DNA from: Prosopocoilus inquinatus
Lineage: Eukaryota > Arthropoda > Insecta > Coleoptera > Lucanidae
Reading direction: 5' to 3'
DNA length: 64,000 nucleotides
Assembly (NCBI GenBank): GCA_036172665.1
Contig: CM069870.1
Coordinates: forward strand, 21,426,001-21,490,000
Shown piece after piece: positions 23,721-36,600 of the stretch; the stretch's first letter is position 1; each line of letters opens with the position of its first letter. The position numbers and the translations under genes are program-made. The notes beneath the pieces are model-generated. The model made no database searches, had not been told where the DNA came from, and worked only from the letters and a program-made list of their open reading frames with translations.

Positions 23721-24098
23721 CTGACCTAGACTTCCCAGCATACCACGCATAATTCCTACTTATGCACCGTTACGAATATTATTCCGCATAAGGATGTATG
23801 TGTATGTGCGCGTACGTCTGAAAAGTGTTATCAAAACTGCGCTGAATACTAATTCGTGTTTCCTTCATCGATTGCTTGCTCCATGTAGGGTAGTAGCAGT
23901 ATCACTCTCGAATTATGAATGCCTTTATATTACAGATCATTTTTTTATTTCAGACTTTTCGACGACTTAATCATAATAATAAATTCATTCATCCATTACA
24001 TCCGTCAGAAAGTATAATCAGTAGGTATATGCTAAATACAGTTGAATACACAGAACACTTGCCCTAAATTCTGATTGTTACACAGTTGTTTCAATTAA
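23721..24098. other. Non-coding stretch upstream of the candidate first exon
   Basis: AT-rich sequence with no gene or clear repeat. If the exon at 23354-23720 is real, its promoter lies in this stretch. Confidence 0.4.
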
Positions 24099-25040
24099 AG
24101 CCAGAAAGAAAAACAAATAAATCAAGTATTCAAATTCATTGTATAACATAAAAAAAGTATTAAAAGAAATAGTTAAAATTTTGTAAGACCCTGTACATGA
24201 TGTTTACGATGAAACAAAAACAAATCTCAGTGACAGAAATAAAAATAGGTTACCTAAATCGATTAGGTATACTATCTGTTATTTGTCTTTTTATTGTTCT
24301 TTTTTCTTTATCAAGTATAAGTGTCAGGTGCAGACAGATGCTAAACTTCAACTATTTCTTTTATTTTTTCTTTCTTGTAATACAGGATAATTTATTAGCT
24401 CATTGACAAACTTTAACACATGAAAGCTTTTGCAATTTTAAGAAAAAATAAATAAAAAAATATTAATTTGGACATATGTCCAGAATAATAATAATAATTT
24501 ATTTAGTTCCAGTAGCACATTGTGATAGGACAGGTTATTTCGAACGAAGACTTCAAATTTTGACTCTAAAATTATTTTAATGTATCAAAATCATTTAGCA
24601 CCGTTTACTCAATCACAGTTTAACTTTCTTTGATCTTCAGTTTATTCCCATAGGAACAATTGTTTACATAATTGGGAATAAATGGAAGATGAAGGTTAAA
24701 CTGCAACTGCAAAAATGGACCTTAAATATTTGTATAAATTGCTTAAAATTCAAAATCATGCGAATACATAATTGATTACAATTATGTATTCGCTACAATA
24801 AATGCTGTCAAAATGTACTCTTCCCATTTCAATGCAAATACCAAATTCAAAAACAGAAAGAAAACGAATAAATCAAGAATTTAGCGAAAATTCATTGTAT
24901 TACAAAAAAAAAAAAAATAATTAAAAGAAATAGATAAAGTTTAGTAAGACCCTGTATATGTTGTTTCCGAAACAATAAACGCAATTAATCTCAGCAACAG
25001 AAATTAAAAGAGATTAACTGTCATTTGTCTTTTTATTATT
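24099..25040. repeat. Direct repeat of about 190 bp and two hairpins
   Basis: Segments 24099-24300 and 24860-25040 share AGAAAGAAAA, AATAAATCAAG, AAAAGAAATAG and GTAAGACCCTGTA. Between them are a hairpin with 30-bp arms (24616-24703; AACTTTCTTTGATCTTCAG arm) and a perfect 15-bp palindromic hairpin at 24760-24793 (GCGAATACATAATTG, four-base loop). No gene. Confidence 0.65.
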
Positions 25041-27116
25041 ATTATTATTATTTTTAGTGACTCTGTTAATCAATTTTAGCATTTTTTTAGTACCTACAGA
25101 TCTATTATCAAATTAAAAGTACTCCCAAAATACAGTGAAATCCAATTAAACAAAAGACGATCGTCAAACTTGTCGATGAAGACAGCATATAAAAAATAAA
25201 ATAAAATATAGAAAATAAAAATTGTGTAAAACTAAAAATGGCAAATAGATGTAAGAACGGACCAGTTTTGCCACAACCACAAATGTAATAATTATTAAAG
25301 AAAAAAATTCAAATAAATTTATAATTAAAAATAATAAGACAAATCGAAAAAAGAAGGAAAATAAAAAACAAAAATGGCGATAATCGACGAGATTCAAATG
25401 TAAAATAAACTTGCATCGAATAAAGGAAAGAAAAAAAACAAAAGACGAATTGTTAAACAAAATTTTAACCAAAGAAAAAAAAGACAGGATGCTCAACTGA
25501 TGATTAAAATATAAAAACAAAACAAATGAAGTCGACTAAAAGAAAAAAAACAAAAGTCGATCAATTGATTGTATTAAAAATAAAATAAAATAAAGTCAAA
25601 TCGAATAAGAGAGAAAAAAAAAACAAAAATGGCGGTAAATCCATGAGATTCAAATGTAAAATAAAATAAACTTACATCGAATAAAAAAAGGAAAACAAAT
25701 AGAGACCAATATGAATATGAATACTGACAATAAAAAAATCAAACCAAAACAAAAAACAAAATACAAGATGTTCACCTCAGAATCATATCAATTAATTATA
25801 CATACTAAAAATTAAATAAAGTCAATCTTATAAAACTAACAATAAGTCAAATTTGTAAAGTGTAAAATAAAGTCTGATCGAGTAACGAAAAAAAAAAAAA
25901 AATAAAGATAAGACTAAAATAAAAATTCTTTTGACTTGAATTTATAAGCGCAAATTCGAGCAAAAGGGAATTAAATTGACAATTCGATAAATCGAAAATC
26001 AAGAAAATGAAAGAGACGCCCGGTTTATAACAAAAATAATTTAACGATTTAACCAAATTAAAATTTTTACATTATTAGAACCTTTATTTTAAAAATGTCA
26101 ATTAAATTTGAAAGGGTGCCGAAGTAATTTTTTCTTTTCTTGTAAAGGGTCAATACTTAGAAAAGATTGGGAACCCCTAATCTACAGGGTTTTAACAAAC
26201 TGTTTCATAGCATAAATAGAGTACGAAAGGTGATACTAAACTTTAGCTATTTTTATTATTTATCTTCCCTTTCTCTTTTCCTTGCATAAATATTTTGTCA
26301 AAATTTGAATGATTGAGAAATCAACGTTTTGAAAAATGGTTAATAACAAAAACACAAAAAAAAATTAAGAAAGTTTTGGACGAAAAATCCAATCTAAATC
26401 GAAGAAAATAAATAAATAAAAATAAAGTGAAACACTGAAAAAAAATAAGAAAAACAAATGGCGATCGTAATTATTCGCGAAAACGAGAGGAAGAACACAA
26501 AACGTCCTTGATTTAATTTAGAAAATAGAAGGCAAGAGCGAAAACGGAAACGGGCATTTTCATCTCTCGATAATAAAAAATAAAATTACCTTCACTAAAG
26601 AAAAACAAATGACGATTGTAATTATTCGCGAATGTAAAAAATGTTTGAATTAGTTTAGATGGCATAAAGCAGAAAGAAAAAAATGACATTTTCATCTCTT
26701 GTAGAAATGTAAACTCCAACAAGAAATTAAGAAAATAGAAAAAAAGACAAATTACGATCCTGACATTTTCGATAGAAAAAAAATAATTTCAGAAAATATA
26801 GAAAATAAACAAGAGTAAGAAAAGATGATTAATTTAAAATCGCTGTGAGACTTTCTTCCAAATATATGTAGTAACAACAGCAACAACAAAAAATCGATAA
26901 ACAAATGACGATCATAAGAAAAATTTTAAACCGAAAACGACCAAAACTGTTCAGTAACAATAATGCGATTGCCTAGAGGTCCTCAATTTTATTTATTCGA
27001 TATTATTAGGCATTAGACGGGATGAAACTATTTTTAGCGACAAAATACCTTTCCTTTTGTGTAAAAAAAAATAGTTTCAAATTTAAAAATGATGAGTCGG
27101 CAACACTGTATCGTAT
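25041..27116. repeat. A-rich dispersed repeat, minus-strand copy of the T-rich family
   Basis: This is the reverse-orientation counterpart of the T-rich family at 19-20.8 and 58.4-60.7 kb, with words such as ACAAATGACGATC, CAAAAGTCGATCAATTGATT and AAAAATGGCG. The right border is TCGGCAACACTG ending at 27108, a hAT-like terminus; the left terminus was not found. Open frames here are Phe/Leu-rich antisense runs and not credible proteins. Confidence 0.6.
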
Positions 27117-28350
27117 TTACAGTAAACGTAATTGGTACTTGCCAAGTTCACGTAAGTCGGTTTCGAGTGGTTTTAACCTCAAACCAACTAATGAACTATT
27201 CAGCTACAAACAGCGTCCTCTCTTAGTATTCTTAATTATCATTAGTCAGAGGGCTAATATGAACCAAGTATAATTCTCGGAATGCACTGCAAAACCGACC
27301 GCCAGATGCAGAGTGCCTCAAGAAACATGAGTCACGAATGCACTATAGCACTAAAATGTTTGCGTGACGTTAAATTTGACATCAAAAACTATTTTGATCA
27401 GGAGTAGGCATGGATTTTAAAATTATTTAGGTTCGTGCATTGTATCAATCGTTATTTGATTGTCAAACTAATGGTAAAAATTTGTCAGTAGTTCGGAAAG
27501 AAAGGAAACATACTTGGCTTTTATTGCTTTAGTTTCTTGGTTTTACTTTGCTGTTAATGGCTTGTTAATTTTATTTCATGTCCACTCTTGACCAAAATAA
27601 TTTTTGTTGTCTCATATAAGCTAAGTAGAACATCTGGATATTTCATAGTTACAACCACTGGTTAGAGAGGGTTACTTTTATAGTAAAGAATAGCAAATCA
27701 TAAAATGATAATAATGAAAGCAAGAGTTAAACAAAAATTTAATCAAAATGTTTCAATACAATTTTTTTACGAAGCCGAACATTATTTTGTTGCACAAATT
27801 GGAAACTGTTTTATTTTAAATATGTATTTGTAAATACACAAACTGTAATGAAGACTGAGAGAGAGAAACGTTTATTTAAAGAAGAAAATATTTGTACTTA
27901 AGGTGCACGAAACGAAACTTTCATAAACTTGTAAAACCTAAATTTGCAACTTTTATTAAACTAGTTCATGGCAAATAAATATATACTCATGAACGTTCAA
28001 ATTTTTCATTTGCAAACAGAGGAAAATTGTTCTCACTGTGGCATTCATTGTACTCCTATTACTTATTTCGACGAGCAAGGCAAATCATTTTTTCACTATT
28101 TTTTCTTCAAGAAAACATTTAATTTTAATTTAAAATCGAAACACACAATAATTTATTAGACCTTATTTTTTCATCATTTTCAAAATTAAATCAACTAAAG
28201 AACACTACTTGTTGTTAAATTATTAAAAAAAAGTACTAAATTTTCCTCGATTACACTAGCCTGCGAAGGTTTTGCGGATAACATAAAACTAGGTGTGTGT
28301 AGTACATTTGGTGTTCCCGAGTTCGAGAAAAATATAATTTTTTCATCACG
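27117..28350. other. Non-coding stretch
   Basis: No recognisable gene, terminal repeat or tandem array. Short open frames at 27022-27273 and 27968-28159 show no known motif. Confidence 0.4.
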
Positions 28351-29165
28351 TACCATTTTTTTTTAAATAAAATATTTCAAAGTACATTTTTTTTTATATT
28401 TTGCACCCTATCCAGAGGGTTTATTTTAGGAGCCAGAGGAAAACTTTAAATACAAAAGGTGTAGGGTTTTATGCCTATCATCTTTTAGAGTTATCAGAAG
28501 AAACAAAAGCGCATCCCAAATTGTAGAAAAAATTAAATGGAACGACCTGTGTATTGTTTGCTAAGATGAGAGATCATTTTTCTCCGATTTAAAAAATATA
28601 TAATATGTTCAAATTTGACGGGGTCGTTCCTGATATAATTAAATTTAAAATATCATTCTAATAATGACGTTTAAAAATCAAGACGGCCTGGAAAGGTGCT
28701 TAAAAAAGTTCTAAATGGCTGTTAGAGTCAGCAAGAAATAACAAAAATTCGACTGCTGGAAACTATGCAATGAATTAATAATAGAAAACAAAATTCCAGG
28801 TCGCCTTAATATTTTAAACATTAATTCACTGATATTCTAACCTCAAATATCTCATAAGCGGCTCTTCCAAATATCAACACATTATATATTTTTGAAATCA
28901 GAAAAATAGGGATTTTCATCTTAGCAAACAATATATAGGATATTCCATTAAAAAAAAAAAAAAACAAAAATTTAATTTTTTCTCCAATTTCCGATGCGCT
29001 TTTGATTCTTCTGATAACACTAAAAGATAATAGGCATAAAACCCTACAACTTTTGTATTTAAAGTTTTCCTGTAGCTTCTAAAATAAACCCTCTAGATCG
29101 GGCAAGGGTTCAAAATAAAAAAAAAACCTGTACTTTGAAATGTTGTATTTAAAAAAAAGTGGTAC
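28351..29165. mobile_element. Foldback element of about 815 bp
   Basis: TACCATTTTTTTTTAAATAA at 28351 and its inverted relative ending at 29165 begin two arms of about 270-300 bp. Matching arm words include AGAGGGTTTATTTTAG with CTAAAATAAACCCTCT, and TAGGGTTTTATGCCTATC with its complement. The centre is near 28757. No coding capacity. The ends could not be tied to a target duplication. Confidence 0.8.
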
Positions 29166-29573
29166 TAACGGGGTCACAGCAGCTGTACAGTTTTTGCTTA
29201 TACCTAAACAGCCAGAATGTACTTAAAAGAAATAAACGGTCGTCGGAACCCAAGAAATGAGTACCAATTTTGTTACTTTAAATGGAACACTCAGTGTATT
29301 TTTACGAATTAAGAAAGATTGTTTTTATAATTCTAAAAATATATAGTTCGTTTATGTTTGGTCCTTTTTGCGATATTTGAAATTTATTTTTGTTTTGAAA
29401 TGTTTTTACAAATTTATGTTATATAACATTGTCTTAGCTGTCAGCGTTTTGTCTTATAAAATAATCCAGGTGAGCAGTCTTAATTTTCTAGTTAACACTT
29501 GTCACACATAACAAAATTCTTATTAATCGAAGTAAATCAATTTTTAAATTTCAAATTTAAAATATAAACAAAC
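29166..29573. other. Non-coding stretch
   Basis: AT-rich sequence in which I see no feature. Confidence 0.4.
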
Positions 29574-29575
29574 TA

Positions 29576-29729
29576 CAGTCGAACCTTCATAACTCAAACT
29601 TTAGGTTACCGGAAAATTACGAGTAATAGAGATTTCAAGTTAAAGAAATAGTTATACACAATGTGCAGGGACCATCAGCAAGTTTCGACTTTTGGATTAG
29701 TGGAGGTGCGAGTTATAGAGATCAGACTG
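29576..29729. mobile_element. Pogo/Tigger-like MITE
   Basis: A 154-bp element begins CAGTCGAACCTTCATAACTC and ends GAGTTATAGAGATCAGACTG, flanked by TA on both sides (29574-29575 and 29730-29731). CAGTC...ATAACTC ends with a TA duplication are characteristic of pogo-group Tc1/mariner elements. About 17 of 24 terminal positions pair, so it is an old copy. Confidence 0.75.
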
Positions 29730-29731
29730 TA

Positions 29732-30637
29732 TATATTTTTGAAATTAGGAAAAAGGGATTTTTGTTAATTCGAGAAAATATTGTGTGTGTTAAATCTAAA
29801 ATAACAGAGCTGGTTCTCATTTGGTAGGATTCCGATCGTCATTTGTTTTTTTTTTTTTTTAGTGAATTCTGGGGGTTCAGGTAAATCCCTAAAACTTTAG
29901 CGATTACCATTTTTTTTATATGTCTAATAAGAAAATGTATAGGTGCCGTTCAAAACACAAACAAAAACCCTGTACATAATTTAATTTTTTTGAAATCCTG
30001 ACGTGATAGAACAGATTCTTTTTTGTAATTCCGAAATCATTGAAGAACACCTAGCTTTATCTCATTCGGAAAAAAAAAATTATTTTTTTCGCGGGCTAGT
30101 GTTATTAATTAATTATTACGTAGTTAAAAATTCTAGTACGCTTAATATTATATATTAAACCCTCTGAGCAACCGACAACCACCATCCATGCAGAGATTAT
30201 TTATTTAATGCTCCTTTTACTGGCTCACAGTGCGGTACCTTGAAAATCAGCAAAGGATTATGTTTGAACAAGCTAATATAACGCTTTCAAACAGAGCAGT
30301 GTATTTACATAAAGCTCATATTCACGAGAAATCATCAGATGCTGTGCTGTGGTGTAGTATTATAGAAGATAGAAGATATTCAAACGTGCCTGTTTTATCA
30401 TGTATCCTATTTATATCACTAATGAATAATACAGGCGCTTCATAATTGATTGTATCCCAACCCACGTCTGACCAAGTTCTGCAAGATAGTTAGGCAACTA
30501 ACAATACGCATACGGATTGGCAGTAAATTTATTCTTTTCATGCAAAACAAAAAATAAACGATTGGTGGATTGGTATTGCATTTAAAGCTCAGAGCTTGCA
30601 ATTTTCAAATATGATCTGGACATCCATTGCCAAATTG
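29732..30637. other. Non-coding stretch
   Basis: GATCGTCATTTGTTTT near 29835 links part of this to the T-rich family. The open frame at 30230-30445 lacks any motif I recognise. Confidence 0.4.
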
Positions 30638-30747
30638 ATAGCATTTTTTGCTGGCTTCACCAATGTGCACTGAGTGTATCTCCTTCTCGTTTTATTACAT
30701 GAAGCTGAAACTCAGTGCACACTAGTGAAGTCAGTGGAAAACGCTAT
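30638..30747. mobile_element. MITE, AGCGTTTTCCACTG family (copy 3)
   Basis: The left end ATAGCATTTTTTGCTGGCTT and a right end TCAGTGGAAAACGCTAT form a hairpin. Arm words TGCACTGAGTGTATCTCC and ACTCAGTGCACACTAGTGAAG match the copy at 3165-3285. Confidence 0.7.
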
Positions 30748-31055
30748 TAGCAACAGCACATAACCTAAAAATAAAATGAATAGCTAAAACAGCAACATCC
30801 TACGAGCACCTTTAACATTGCAACAAAAGTCACGTTTACAAGACAGGGTAACTAAAAAAAAGTGTGTTAGGTTTCAACGGTACAAGTTACTCAATCATGT
30901 AACTTTTAACCTTCTATTACAAAAGTGAATGGATTAGTTATAAATATTTCGTCAATCGAGAGTTTTAGCCAACCGCTAAGTAATCGGTTTGGTACGTCGC
31001 GTCGGAGACAACGTGGGATACAGGATTAAATGAAGATCCTATACACACAAATAAC

Positions 31056-31992
31056 CAGTGTTGTTAAAGATACATTTCTAATAGTATCTAGATACAGATG
31101 CAGATACTTTCACAAATATGTATCTAGATGCAGATACAGATACTTTTTCCGGAAAATATCTAGATACAGATACAAAAAAAAGTATCTACAGTTTATCAAG
31201 ATACTTGCAAGTGTAAAATTCAATAACCTATGCAGTAGTGGAGGTACGGTATTATTTGCGATCCAAATCCACTTTTTTTGTGAAAATTGACGAAGTTTTC
31301 GTATGAATAAGTGAATAATGTACACACTAAAATCTGTGATAATTTTCACAATTTTTTTCAGCAGTATGTCTTTTTAAATAGAAAATTTATCTTTGAAATT
31401 AAGTTGATCAATAAGCTGATAAGTAATTACCTGGTTTTGTGTGAAACCAAGTCAAGTCAACGTAAAATATAAAGTTATCAACAGAAATGACTCTACTTCC
31501 GTATCAGACAAGTTAAATGTCAACTGAATCTAGGATCCTTAGTTGCAACCTTGTTGTAGCTAAGAGAGCGTTCCCATAATCAAGAAAAGTTGATAAAATC
31601 AACAATACAGTCTTTTCCTTTTGATTTTCTCCTTATGTCAATTATCTTTCCCAATTTTTAAAATAATTTTCAAGTTTCTGAACTATCAAATCGCATTTTA
31701 AATAGAACAGTCATTTGACAAACTGGAAAACATAATTAACAAGAGGAGAAAATCAAAAGAAAGAGACTGTAAAATCGGAGGTTGCATTTCCGCCAAGGTC
31801 TGCTGTTTTCATGGAAGTTCAAATTGTATCTAAAATGTATCTTAGTATCTCAAATGAATAGATACACTGTAATTGTATCTAGATGCAGATACAGTTACAT
31901 TTTTTAGTAGTATCTGAGATATGTATCTAGATACGCAAAAAGTATTTAGATACTGTATCTAGATATTTGCATCTAGATACTTAACAACACTG
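31056..31992. mobile_element. hAT MITE, GTATCTAGATAC family (copy 2, young)
   Basis: The 937-bp element starts CAGTGTTGTTAAAGATAC and ends GATACTTAACAACACTG. It is flanked by a perfect 8-bp duplication CAAATAAC (31048-31055 and 31993-32000). It is closely similar to 21969-22867 over its full length. The perfect duplication suggests a more recent insertion than copy 1. Its right end lies 83 bp from the last base of the Phactr proline-rich exon, so it sits in the first bases of that intron. Confidence 0.9.
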
Positions 31993-32075
31993 CAAATAAC
32001 TAATAATTCAATTAGTTCTCGCTGTACGTACGATGGTAAAAAGATAGTGAAGTGATAAGTTTTAAAATTACTCAC

Positions 32076-32285
32076 CGGCATTATTGTTGGCAGCATTGGC
32101 TTGCGCGAACTGAGGATTCTGAAGAAGTTGTTGCTGCAGGAGGGCATGAGTAATGGGCGGGTGTCCAGAAAAGAGCGGTAGATTTGGATAGGCTGGAGGT
32201 GGACCCTGTGGCGTTGGCTGAGGTGTTTGGACTGGTGGCGATGGCTGAACACTTGTTGGAGGGAACGGCGACGGAACGGTTTCAC
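32076..32285 (-). CDS. Phactr: Phactr exon, proline/glutamine-rich
   Basis: A 210-bp internal exon on the minus strand. The acceptor TTGGTTCTAG precedes base 32285 and the donor GTGAGT follows base 32076. It enters with two bases of a codon and leaves with one, so it joins the RPEL exon in frame (...ISEP then GETVPSP...). The peptide of about 70 residues starts GETVPSPFPP and is rich in Pro and Gln (PPVQTPQPTPQGPPP). It ends in LLQQQLLQNPQF and Asn/Ala residues, a disordered linker type expected between the N-terminal RPEL and C-terminal region of Phactr proteins. Assignment to the gene rests on strand, phase and position after the RPEL exon, since the peptide itself is not diagnostic. The next exon was not found in the window. 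Confidence 0.7.
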
Positions 32286-32430
32286 CTAGAACCAACATAA
32301 AATTTAATAAAGAAATAAACTAGTAAAAAAATGCACACATTAAAATTAACAGAGACACATAAAATAAAAATAAAAAATGTAATACAAAAGAACTTATTTG
32401 ACTTGTAAACTAGGAATACTTAACAAACAT

Positions 32431-32845
32431 AGAACGGGACTTGGTATATGTACCGGTGGAAGGGAGAAGTAGGAGCGGGCGGTCGCGCCGTCGAGTTCTG
32501 CGTTGATTTGAATCACAGTCCTACTACATTAGGTGCTTTCTTTTACTCACAAAATCGTGATCCAAACGTGTATTGTTTCAAAAATAGACATTCTTTTCTT
32601 TGAATATCTCTATTTTTAAAACTTGTTTGGATTGAATTATGGTTATTTACAAATGAACTGTCAATCAAAAATTCAAGTCAGGTGTTTTGTTGGAACAACT
32701 ACGAAATTTAGGTCCAAACTATTCGAAACACGATTCAAACTTTTAAGCGAAAGAAAGCACCTATTCAAATCAACTCAGGACGTGAAGCCGCGATCGCCCG
32801 CCTCTACTCCTCCCTTCCACTGGTACATGTACCAAGTCCCGTTCT
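32431..32845. mobile_element. Terminal-inverted-repeat MITE with GC-rich arms
   Basis: AGAACGGGACTTGGTATATG at 32431 and the inverted CATGTACCAAGTCCCGTTCT ending at 32845 are the ends of arms of about 100 bp. Shared inner words are GGAAGGGAG, GCGGGCG and TTGATTTGAAT. The 415-bp element lies 145 bp upstream of the Phactr proline-rich exon in transcription order. No clear target duplication. Confidence 0.8.
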
Positions 32846-33417
32846 GTATTAATAAATAAAAGAAAAGAAGGAAATGTCAACAAGCCTTTTATACACCATA
32901 AAAAAATATGACTTTAGCAAGACGTAGTAGGTATGTCGTACGTAGATTGATGAAGGCGGGTTGTTGTTAATAACAATTCATCAATTTATCTTGTCAGCAC
33001 TAAGCTGACTGCATGTGCATCCTCATTTTGTATCGCAGTCAAATTTCGTATTCATCGCGTGTAGCGCAGCAAATTTTTGGATGCAAGAGGCGACAGACAG
33101 TTTCGATCGCCGTGTCCGGAAACGTAAACAGATTACCGAAGTGCTTTTCGGTTAATTGAGACCGGAAAATTGCATACAAACAGCCCACGTGAATTTCTGG
33201 AATCTGGAATAATGAATTTGAAAAACAGGAATTTCAGTTTTTGGGATTCCTCCTTTATCAATTACATTTCCCTATTTTCCTGTTCCGGAAATGCCAATTT
33301 GACAAAAGGGGAAAGAAACCCAAAAGTAAAAGATTATCATTAACTCAAATCGAATCAACAGCACTGATGAATTTTTAACCAGAAGTTTGAACAAAAGAAG
33401 AAAAATGAAGAGTATAA

Positions 33418-33632
33418 GGCAAGGCGCGCTACGTTTCGCTGCATGCCATTAGTGAAAGATGACGTCAGACGCTCGCTATTTTAATAAATATTTAAAATGC
33501 AATCAAACATAACTAATACACATAACGTGAGATTTTTTCTATAAAACTGAACATACAATGTTGAGTATTAAGTATTTATCAACACGGCATGCGTTCACTA
33601 ATGACGTGCAACGGAACGTAGCGTGCCTTGCC
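33418..33632. mobile_element. MITE with GGCAAGGCRCGCTACG ends
   Basis: GGCAAGGCGCGCTACGTTTC at 33418 and an inverted copy ending CGTAGCGTGCCTTGCC at 33632 form imperfect 40-bp arms that also share CATTAGTGAA. 215 bp, non-coding. Confidence 0.75.
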
Positions 33633-36600
33633 TGCATCAAACTGATAATTCAAACATACAATAAAATCAAATCGAATAAAGAAAAGACAAAAAAGATTGG
33701 TTCGTAAAAACATAAAATACAGTCAAATAGAATAACACTGCCACAATTTAAGAAATTTAAATTTAACTTTATTTAGTATAACGGGTGTTTGAAGATTGCT
33801 AGTACAAAAAAAAATTGGTAGTTGGTGATGGTGAGTTGAAGTCATGGGCAAAAAACAATTCTAATAAAAGTCATTTAGTTTTCGAGATAAAAATTCCTAA
33901 AAATTTGGCCAAAATTGTTGTTGCGCCACTGAATTAAAGTAACAAGCTGTCACAACAGTCACATATCGGTACATTGTTATTACCAAAATAAATGCCGCTT
34001 ACACAAATAATGAATTGACGGATATAGTGTTATTTTATGGAAAGAAAATAAAATATTAAATATTTCTTTAAAAAAAAATATTTTCTTTTTTCTTTTTTGG
34101 CGCCATAAATCGACCTGATGTGTACAATGTAATGCTTTTTAATGTTTAGCTGAAAAAAAATGCCGATGAAAATCGTGCAAAAATAAAGTCAGTTGGGAAA
34201 TAACTTTAAAAAATCACGCCAACAAAAGCATTTGTTTTGACATGCAATGCATTCTGCAACAATTTTTTTAAACGTAGTAAAAAAAATCTGTGCGCTCATA
34301 ACTTATTTTACTTTTGTATTACTTCCATTTGATAACCACAGTTTAATATTTGAACAGTGGTTGAGGTATTTCGTTGGATGCTGTTAATAGTTTTCAATTT
34401 CATTATTAGAGAAAACAAAAAATTAGAGAAAACAAAAAATTATTACGATGATCGACTGTATTATTTGGAATCAAACAGTTTAGTATTTGGAGAATGCTCG
34501 AGACATTCGCTTGAACTAAACACCGCCTACGTTAGTATTACTGTAATTAATATTATTTTATTAAAAAGAACAAAAAGTGTCTGGGAAGAAAATTAAAAAT
34601 CAAGTTTGAAAAGTAAATCAGAAAACAAAAACACCCTTCAAACCGGAGAATTTTCGATCAGTCAGTTTCAAATGTAAGAGATTTTTTTTACATAAATTTT
34701 ATCTACAATCCATCAGGCGAATATTGTTTTATTATACACACACCGCATATAAATATTAGATAAGAGTGCATAAAACGATTAATTATTGTTAGCTGATTTG
34801 CGTCGATAAAAATTACCCAGTAATTCACAGAAGGGGGCAAATTAACCTTCAAATTAAGTACGTATGAGAGAAAGACAAGCACAATGCAAATGCAAACAAA
34901 ATTTACTAAAAAAGCAGAACTTGTAAATACGTATTACCTACAGAAATTGAGACCAAAAAAACATCGAAAAGGACACCCTAAAAGATATTTTCAAATAAGC
35001 GATTTGCGTTTAATATTACAAACCAAGAAACACGACATTAAAAAAAATTAATTTCGTTGTTTGTGTGGGTGTAATGTCTTTTAATTTGCGATTTTTATTG
35101 CACAAAATACATAAAATACTTTTCATGGCGACCTTCTTGCTAACGGAAAAAATCATTCGAGGAAAATAAGGGTAATTGGAAGGAATGAGGACTCTAAAGC
35201 AATCAATTTAATGGGAAATAGTTTTCGTTTGGAAAATTGCCTTAGATATTGCAGCACATGTAGTCCTTACGAAGTGTCATCAAGGGCCGAAATGTACGAT
35301 TAGTTTGTAACAGTTTCAAAGAATCAAATTAATTAGGGCGGGGGTTTTAGGACAAGCAAATTTTTTTATAAAGAATGACTCGAAAATTCAAAAATAAAAA
35401 AGTTTTTCCTATTGTGAACCCAATTCGTGGGCACAGCGTATAATCAGATGAGAAAAAAAATCTCATGAAATGTTATTTTCAAAACTTATATACCGAGTGT
35501 CCCAGGTTTTCTTTCTTAGTCTTAGTTTTTCTTAAATAAAAAGTTTCTTTTTTTTTAATTCCAAAACAAATTGTGTCATAATATAACGCGTGTACAATAA
35601 CATAATGAAGCAAAACCGTATCTCTGAATGCAACATGAAATACAAAATAATGGAATAATAGTAACGGCTTTAAATAATAAAGTCATAGTGATAAAAAAAA
35701 GTAGTAAATCCATCAAAAATATGAAAGGGTGGCTATAAAAAGAGAGGGTGCGGAGATATTATACTTAATATTTATTATGCAATTTATACCATATGTAAAT
35801 AATTACGAAAACTTAAAAACACCAAATGACTGTGCTGGAATCATCATCAGCGCTAGATTAAATATACAAACTCTATCAGCAGTTAAAATTGTTTTTCTTT
35901 TTTCAATTTCCACGAGAATAAAATCTAATTGCCACAATACTGGCTGTTTTTTTTTTGTGGGAGAATATGCCACAGATTTGCCACTTAAACAATTTTTCTA
36001 AATGTGTGTACACTTAAGGCCAGCTTTTAAAGTTAAGCTGAGATGGTAAAACTGGGCCCAAGATGCTCATCATCTTGTTTCTTGCTTTTGGTATTCTGAG
36101 TAAATTACTCTAGTTTCTAGAAGAACACGTCCGACTTCGGCTATTCTTCTTGATATTTAATAAAAGAAGGCCTGTGAGAATTCTTGCAATTTTCAGCGAC
36201 TTGCAGCCTCATTTTTTAAAACTTTCCTCACGGTTCCCAGTGATGGTAAACATCAAGAATTTGCTCACTCTTAACCTGTACTTCCTATTGTTAATTTTGG
36301 TAATCATCATTAGGGAAAAGGAATCTGCCCACTTGTTCCACGAGCAGTACGAAAGTTTAATTTTCGGAGTATATCAGTACCGCCCATGATAACTTTTACG
36401 AACTGCGAACATTCGCATTCTGCCCCTTCTCCTCCCCCTCAATAACAATTGAGATGCATCGGAGTTGTAGAAGAAGTAAGCAGTACATTCCGTGTAAAAA
36501 GCCTCCAATACTAAGTGGGCCGAATTCTTTTCCCTGGTAATCATTCTACTACATATGTGCACTGGTTCAATGGTAGAGTATCTTTGGTGAAATTTATATT

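Noticed and set aside
36555..36600. tRNA-Gly-like start GGTTCAATGGTAGAGT
   Set aside because: Only the D-arm resembles a tRNA; no anticodon or T arm follows.
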